In this document: positions 57,654 through 64,000 of the stretch, in pieces
Layout: every line of letters begins with the position of its first letter
Position numbering within the stretch: the stretch's first letter is position 1
Assembly (NCBI GenBank): GCA_030544235.1
Contig: CM060464.1
Span: 29,634,152 to 29,698,151 of the forward strand
From: Lepturacanthus savala
Lineage: Eukaryota > Chordata > Actinopteri > Scombriformes > Trichiuridae
Reading direction: 5' to 3'
Length of the DNA: 64,000 bases
Translations under genes and position numbers: made by a program
The notes under the pieces: generated by a model
What the model was told of the DNA's origin: nothing
Database searches by the model: none
Seen by the model: the letters and a program-made list of their open reading frames with translations, nothing else

Positions 57654-57719
57654 TGCACACACAAAAACAAACATCAAGAGCTTTGTCTCTATTTGCTGTC
57701 TGTAAATGTGAATGCTGCA

Positions 57720-58664
57720 CTCAGCAGCAGCATCTTTTTTTTAATTTTTAGTCCCAGTTAAGAGCAGCAAGTTGTTCACAGGAATCAACATTTCTCTGCT
57801 GCGTTTTCTCCAGATTTGTCTGTTCCTCTTCCCACAAACAGCTCCACCTCCCTGAATGTTCTCTCAGGCAGCATTTCACTCACTACTCCCAGTTTCGGAG
57901 CCTCAAGCTCTAATGCAGGAAACAGCATTTCCCTGCATGTTCTCTACTGAGGTTTATCTCAACGTGCTGGCACCACTCTTTTTACTCTAAAAGCTCCAAA
58001 CCTGCTGCAGTTAATGTTAAATTGTGCTGTATGTTGACCTGTCTGACTGTTTAGAAATCAGTCATTATTCTTCAAAAAAACCCACAAGAAATAATGTAGT
58101 CTCTGATTATATCCCTTCATTTTGAGTATGTCAAAAGTAAAGTTAGACTCATTTTAAGAAGGATGAGAGGAAAATGAGGGAGCTTGAGGGAGCTGAGAGA
58201 GGAGCAGTGCCGTGGGAAGTGCAAGGAAAGGCAGCAGTCGTAGTGAGAACAAAGCCTGTGAAGTGATAGAAATATAAAACGATGAAATTTCACAGTGGAT
58301 ACGTTCTAAAGTGCAAATAAATAACCACCAAACATTCTTTATTTACGCTGCTTCATTTCCATTTCACATCCCTCCTCTGCATTTCATCTTCTTTTCATTC
58401 AATCGTTACATATAATGAATGCAGCAGTTAATACAAAGAAAACAGGACAAATCTGTGTTGTTTTGCATTAGGATTTATCTTCCTGTGCGGCCGCACAGGT
58501 GGAGCCTATGTATGGGAAACACTGGGAGCTGTGAGGCGTCTGTGTGGCTCTCTAATATCAGTAATTACATATGTATTAAAGGAGAGCTTGAAGTTTTTTT
58601 TTTTTTTTCATTCTTTGTATGGACTTTTTGCATGTTACCAATGTGGTGCATAACTTAGGTGGCA
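57720..58664. other. Intronic DNA without recognised gene
   Basis: Ordinary-complexity sequence with a T run at 58588-58608. No gene or repeat recognised. Confidence 0.3.
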
Positions 58665-58770
58665 TGTAGGTTTGCAAAGGGACGGAAAATTATCGGCCAA
58701 TTGCTGGTAAATATTCAGAAATTTTCCATGGGAATGCTGGCTTAGGAATTTTGGAAACATTCAACATTTA
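58665..58770. repeat. Fragment of a common fish miniature element
   Basis: TTTGCAAAGGGACGGAAAAT, GCTGGTAAATATTCAGAAAT and TTTCCATGGGAATG match the pattern of a widespread fish repeat with alternating TTCC.GGAA motifs. Boundaries are not resolved. Confidence 0.4.
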
Positions 58771-59774
58771 CCAGCTAGTTAGCTACTGTATGAACACATT
58801 TTTATTTACTATTTGCAAGTTAAACATTAATACCATTATAGATTAAATATATTTACAGCATAATATTATGAAAATGTACTTCACCACACTATGAGATAAT
58901 AAAGGAAGGTTATAAGATGGAACTGTATTTGCTTTGTCCACCACAGGGTTTGGGAGTTGCTGGATTGTGTATTTGCTGAGTTTCATGAGGGAAACCAAAA
59001 ATTACCATTAGTGTAGTAGTAGCTGAGTTCTACTCCTCTGGTCTGGAAACAGCTTGTGTCACCAAACATGGTAAAACACCTATTGTTATGACTATGGGAA
59101 TTATGATGATGGGTGAATCTAAAATGTGGAGCTACCCCTTCAAATCTGATTGTTTAAACCAAGAATATGCTACAATATATTTACCCCAACTATAAGGCTA
59201 TAAAGGCCAACCTTCCAATTGTGCAAATTTTGGATTTATTCCTGTTTATGCATGTCTCTCCATCACTTTAATGTGGTCTAAGTGGGTAAATATCTGCAAG
59301 TGTTTACACTGAGCAGTATGAAATCGTCTGTATATTTATGTTCTTCAGACTACACATCGTGACCTAGAACATGAACAGAAGCATGAAATAAAGCAACTTG
59401 TGGTCACGTTTTTTTTTTTTTTTTTTGCGGCTGCTGCTTCAGTTTCGGAACATGATTGATAAAAGCAGAGCGACTGCTTTCTAAACTCAAGAGTCGGTGG
59501 GCGGGAGTGTGATGATGAACCGGGCCTCGCTGTGAATCACTACAGGCTGACAGCAAGGCCGGTGGAGTGGGCAGAGATCCAACATGTACCACCCACTTTC
59601 ATCTGATGAGATTTCTTTATATCCCCGTCTTCTACAGCAACTCAAACGTCTGCTTTCTGCGTGAGAGGGATGTTTTACTGCACTCTCTTTTTGTCCTTGA
59701 TGGTTTTGAAGCGTTTTCATTGTTTAGTTATGTTCCATTATTGCATTATGAAGTCAAGGACCCTAAACTGACAC

Positions 59775-60001
59775 TAATTAGACCATAGACCCCATTTGAT
59801 TAGATTTTGTCCCAGGGTCCCTCTTCTGATAATATTTTTAGATATTTTATTACAGGAAGTGTATGAAACCCATGAATAAAATAGTCATACACATGGATGG
59901 AAGTAAAGTAAATACAACTGATCCCCATTTTAGCTGGAAACCTCCAGGAAACCTCTCCTGAACCTCTGAGGCTCCATAGACCCCACTTTGAGAACCACTG
60001 A
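59775..60001. mobile_element. hAT-type fragment
   Basis: The right end at 60001 reads, on the minus strand, CAGTGGTTCTCAAAGTGGGG then TCTATGGAGCC, the classic hAT miniature terminus. A related ATAGACCCCATTTGA lies at 59785, but the left terminus is not clear. Confidence 0.5.
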
Positions 60002-61020
60002 CTTGCTCAATCAGTTGTTTGGTCTGTAAAATGTCTGCTTGTAAAACATTTTTTCCAAAGAACACTGTGATATAATGACATGCAAATGATTTGAAAATAC
60101 AGAAACATATTTGTTTGGTTTCATGATGTTGATGTAGTCTGACTTCAGTTTTGATCACTGACATTTGATGATCTAGTTTTAGGTTTAAATTCTTCCCTCC
60201 AGTCTTTCTGTTTAAATCAAAGATTCAAACAGTAAACTATGTGTAGTGGCTCATACAACTGTGCCAGTGCTGTGACTGTCACTTTTGCAAATGTGTCACT
60301 ACTTTGAAATGTCACTGCACTGAAATTCATGTAAAGAGCAATTTAGCAGGGTGGAGAAAGCAGAAGTGGCGGAAGGCAATAAAAACAGCAGTGTGGGTTC
60401 ATTTCACATTCAGAAGGCCATAGGCACAATGTGGCAAAACACAAAACCCCCTTTAAACTTTATTATGGAGTTTAAAGTCCCACTTGAACAGGATCTGAAA
60501 CCTGCCAAGTGGCAAACAGAGTGTGAAACAGCCACAGAGCCATTAGTATACTAGTATAACCTTGCATCTTTATTCTGTGTGTGTGTGGTCTTTGGCGACA
60601 GCTGCGAGGAAAAGATTTATGGCCCTCGATGATTCTAGCAAAGATACACTGTAAATAAGAAATGGCTCCTGCTTGCTGAGCAATAATTCACAAGTTGTTA
60701 TGACAAAGGTTACAGTCTCTTCCTCCCTGAGAAAATAAACAGGCGGTTAATATTTTTGTGATTATATGCAGCTTGTGCTGAATGCTATAAGCTGCTTCCA
60801 CTTTACTGCATACCTGGCACCGCTTCACAGCACACAAGTTTATTTTTATCCAAAGGGGGCATAATATGCTTTCTGTGATTTTCTATTATTCTCCTACTAT
60901 TGTGATGTCAGACGTCTGTTCAATGTGGTCAAAACTCAAGGTGAACGTCGTTTTGAAAAATAGAAGAATAGAATAAAAGAACCTCTACTTCATCCTCATG
61001 ATATCATATTCACAAACAGC
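60002..61020. other. Intronic DNA without recognised gene
   Basis: Ordinary-complexity AT-rich DNA. The part 60590-60900 lacks repeat signatures. No coding exon. Confidence 0.3.
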
Positions 61021-61026
61021 TGCATG

Positions 61027-61680
61027 TTGTGTTGCTGACATTGTTGCTATGGTTATTGATAAAGTTGTTGCAGAGGTTGTTGCTGACATAGTTGCTGAGG
61101 TTGTTGCTATGATTTACTAAGGTTGATATGCTTGTTGCTAAGGTGGTTGCTCTGGTTGTTGCAGCTTGTTGTTGTTATGGTTGTTGCTGACATCATTGCT
61201 ATGGTTCTTGGTATGCTATTACTAAAGTTGATATGGTTGTTGCTAAGGTGGTTGCAGTGGTTGTTTCAGAAGTTTTTGTTATGGTTGTTGCTGACATTGT
61301 TGCTGAGGTTGTTGCTATGCTTGCTGCTATACTTGTTGCTGAAGTTATTATGGTTGTTGCTGAGGTTGTTGTGGTTGTTGCTATGCTTGTTGCTAAGGTT
61401 ATTATGCTTGTTGGGGTTGTTGCTGTGATTGCTATGCTTGTTGCTAAGGTTGTTTCTATGCTTGTTAGTGAAGTTATTATGGTTGTTGCTGAGGTTGTTG
61501 TGGCTGTTGCTTTGATTGTTATTATGCCTGTTGAGGTTGTTGCTGTGATTGCTATGCTTGTTGCTGAGGTTGTTGCTGTGATTGCTATGCTTGTTACTGA
61601 GTTTGTAGCTGCAATTGCTGAGGTTGTTGTTGCTATGCTTGTTGCTGGGTTTGTAAGGGTTGTTGCTAAGGTAGTCCCAC
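61027..61680 (+). repeat. Degenerate GTTGCT-based tandem repeat, about 650 bp
   Basis: GTTGTTGCTGAGGTTGTTGC and GCTATGCTTGTTGCTAAGGT variants repeat throughout with 3-, 6- and 12-base periods. Because the period is a multiple of three, stops are rare and long frames exist on both strands: a Val/Ala/Leu/Met-rich one on + and an Asn/Ser/His-rich one on the minus strand. Neither has a recognisable domain, and there is no sign they are translated. Confidence 0.85.
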
Positions 61681-61689
61681 AGGTTATTC

Positions 61690-64000
61690 CTGTTGTCCAC
61701 TCTTACAGTTTGGATCTGACTTTGACTCTAACATGTACAGTTGTATTTAAGGAGAAGAAACAGAAGGGAAATCCTACCACTGCTACTTGTTGACTTAACT
61801 TCCTGAACCACCGGAAGTCAGCCAGAGACAGCACTACTGGAATCTGACCAATCAGAATCCAGTAGCTCAGCAGGAGGCAGGCTACTGTAAATCATGAAAA
61901 GATACTCTAGTAGAGCCTCCTAATATAAATAGAGACTTAAAAAATGTGCAGCTTATATCCCTCTTCCCTGTTGACAGATGACAGACAGGGACAGACAGAG
62001 GAGCTAGGACGTGCAACAGACGTCCTTGTTCGGAATAGAAGTGGGTGTGTCCCTGTGTCCTCAGCCTGTCTCCTCTGAGACGTGTCTGTGAACAGACTGC
62101 AGTGTTTTCAGTGTGATGCTGAGAGCAGACTAGCTGCTGCTGCTGCTGCTGTGGTGAATGTAGGTTGTCTGGTATCCTCAAACGACCCTGGATGCAGCAG
62201 CCCTGCCGCCAGTGTTTATCCTCCCAGACATCCAGCAGTATACCACCACTGCCGCAGAGGACAAAACTGAACAAACATCTCTTCAAAACCACATATCTGT
62301 AGTCTGTCTGTCATTTGGACATGTTGTCAAGATGAATTATGTTTGATATTATTTACTTTAACATAGTTCCACGAACTAAGAGTAAGATCCTGCGTAGTTG
62401 ATTTTTTGTTCAAACATGAGAAATCTATACAACAGAATAATTTAGACAAGTGTTCTTCCAGCTCGTTTGTGGCAACAGTTTCGAGAGCAGACCTGTATAA
62501 AGCCAGGTCCTTAAAGAAATATAGAGCTGCAATAATTAGTCCATTTATCTGTGTAATGGATGTTTGGAACTTTATTTTTTGTGTCACAAATGATGCATTT
62601 TTGGGTTTGGACTTTAATTGATACAGAAAATATTGGTTAGTTGCAGTAGTAGCTGTTATCGCAGCAGATTAGTAAAATGAGAGGTTTAATAATTTTAACC
62701 ATCATACTTTTTACATGTCTATATCTGTCATCATTCATGACGGGGCATTTCCCCTCGTCTTGATTTAAAATTCGCCCTTGATACATGTAGAAGTGTTGAG
62801 TTTTTCGAGCATAAGTAACTGCTTTAAAGCAGATGTCAACATCTGTCTTGTTTGAGCCACAAACCCCCCTGTCCTGCAGGAGTTCTCTCATGTTATTAGC
62901 GCAGACAGCTTATGTTCCCGTGTTCTCACTCTGAACTGGCTCGGCATAAACGTGACCTTAATTCAACCCCCCGCCGACGCAGGAATAAAACATTACGTCA
63001 GCGAGGAGTCACCGCGTGTCATGTGTGACGCCAACATCTGTGTGAAGCTCGCCAGAGTGTGACGGCGCCCTAACGGGCAGCAGTCCAGCGTATGTCCTCA
63101 GCGGCCCCAGCCGCATCCGTCTCTGTCGGCTAACTGGGCTAATTTCACAGTCTGATGAGCAGACAGTGGCGCGCTGGCAGACTTACCACTGCCACCGGAG
63201 AGTTTAAAGACAATTTTTTGTCTGTGTGTCTGTGTTTGGAGGAGGATGAAACGGTGGGCGGGTGTGTTCGCCTGGCATTCCCTCTCTCGTCGTGACTGGA
63301 CTGGTCAAACTCCTACGATCGAGCAATGAATCATGCCATGTGACAGCACCGAATCAGACGGAAATCTATTGCCCTCTGTGGAGGACGCATCCAACTTTTA
63401 GAAATACTACAGTAATAACTTGTTTTAAAGTCGCCCCGAGGTGTCAATTAAACAGCGTGGGCGGCACATCGCAGGAATATTCCTGAGGGTCTCCTCTGTC
63501 TTTTTTTTTAATTCTCTGTTGGAAGTAAAAATATCTGTACAGTGATCATTCAGTCTCCAACAATATTTGGGTCATATTGAGTAGAGATGTTCATAATTAC
63601 CTTCAAGTTAATTATATGAATGCTGACCAATTACATCTATCAGTTAGTTTTGTGCTCTGTGCTAGAGAATTTAATGTGTTGTTTTGTTAATCTGTTCATA
63701 TAAAATATGCCGGGGCCCTGTCTGTCTGCTGGAAGAAGCAGCAGCCACTTGAAGCTTCACCTCCAGTTGAACGCAGACCGACAAGATGCCGACAACTGAG
63801 ACATGGTCAGCTGGGCGGAGAGGAGCAGCAGGAGGAGGAGGAGGAGATGCCGGCTGCACTGCGACTCTTCCCCTGCTGTTGCTCCTCTCTTTTCTCCTCT
63901 GACCTTCTCTTCACCCCCCTACAAGCTCTAACCATATATACGAAATAGTTATCTTAATCTTAATTAGGGATGCACTGAAAATGCAAAAATGCGAATGAAA
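61690..64000. other. Intronic DNA without recognised gene
   Basis: A high-complexity, GC-richer stretch at 62930-63480 is free of repeats and may be a conserved element. A short GGA-rich run lies at 63826-63845. No coding exon could be supported up to the window end. Confidence 0.3.

Larger units (their letters stand above)
34922..64000 (+). other. pcgf3: Probable long first intron (likely of pcgf3)
   Basis: From the donor at 34922 to the end of the window no credible coding exon was found on either strand. The stretch has dispersed repeats separated by several kilobases of ordinary-complexity DNA, as in large 5' introns of developmental and chromatin genes. Additional untranslated exons could be present and would not be recognisable from sequence alone. 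Confidence 0.4.

Noticed and set aside
61233..61793. A 186-codon Val/Ala-rich membrane-like protein and an Asn/Ser-rich protein on the other strand
   Set aside because: Both arise from a degenerate tandem repeat with a period that is a multiple of three. There is no domain or gene context.
61882..62292. A 136-codon minus strand frame with a glutamine run
   Set aside because: Sequence has no familiar domain. The glutamine run reflects a CTG/CAG short repeat near 62135-62150.
34922..64000. Search for coding exons of pcgf3 (RING domain) in the right half
   Set aside because: No frame containing the expected N-terminal or RING sequence was found. Only the promoter and first exon are inferred.

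Overview
The window is vertebrate nuclear DNA, most likely from a ray-finned (teleost) fish. Genes are intron-split and sparse. CA, GT and TA microsatellites are frequent. There are three decayed Tc1-like transposons of types common in fish, plus many short non-autonomous DNA transposons. No prokaryotic, viral or organelle features were seen.

Layout. (1) Positions 1-95 hold the last 30 codons of an unidentified + strand gene, followed by its probable 3' UTR. (2) Positions 5603-31207, minus strand, hold a complete ten-exon gene that I assembled from GT-AG splice sites. It encodes a 495-residue major facilitator superfamily protein recognisable as SLC49A3 (MFSD7), an orphan transporter of the FLVCR/SLC49 family. 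All splice phases agree and the joined frame is open throughout. (3) About 3.5 kb upstream of its start codon, at 34.75-35.26 kb, is a CpG island with an NRF1-type site and a strong splice donor on the + strand. This is the promoter and non-coding first exon of a divergent gene. In mammals SLC49A3 lies head to head with PCGF3, so pcgf3 is the best guess, but none of its coding sequence is in the window. (4) From 34.9 kb to the end I find no credible coding exon. It is probably a first intron and its flanks, filled with interspersed repeats and stretches of ordinary-complexity DNA.

Repeats make up much of the rest. Families with more than one copy in the window are: a TTAA-flanked palindromic element (family A, six copies), a second TTAA-flanked element (B, two), a GTGACAAA-ended element (C, four), an element with about 24-bp terminal repeats (D, two), a hAT-like element (E, two), an unnamed repeat (F, two), a tail-like sequence (G, three) and a Tc1/mariner-type miniature element (H, three). 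Other items are a LINE 3' fragment, a 41-bp minisatellite expanded inside a transposon-derived zinc-finger-like reading frame, and a near-perfect 76-nt hairpin in slc49a3 intron 1.

I found no multi-gene system. The two real transcription units point away from each other, and slc49a3 converges with the gene that ends at position 95.
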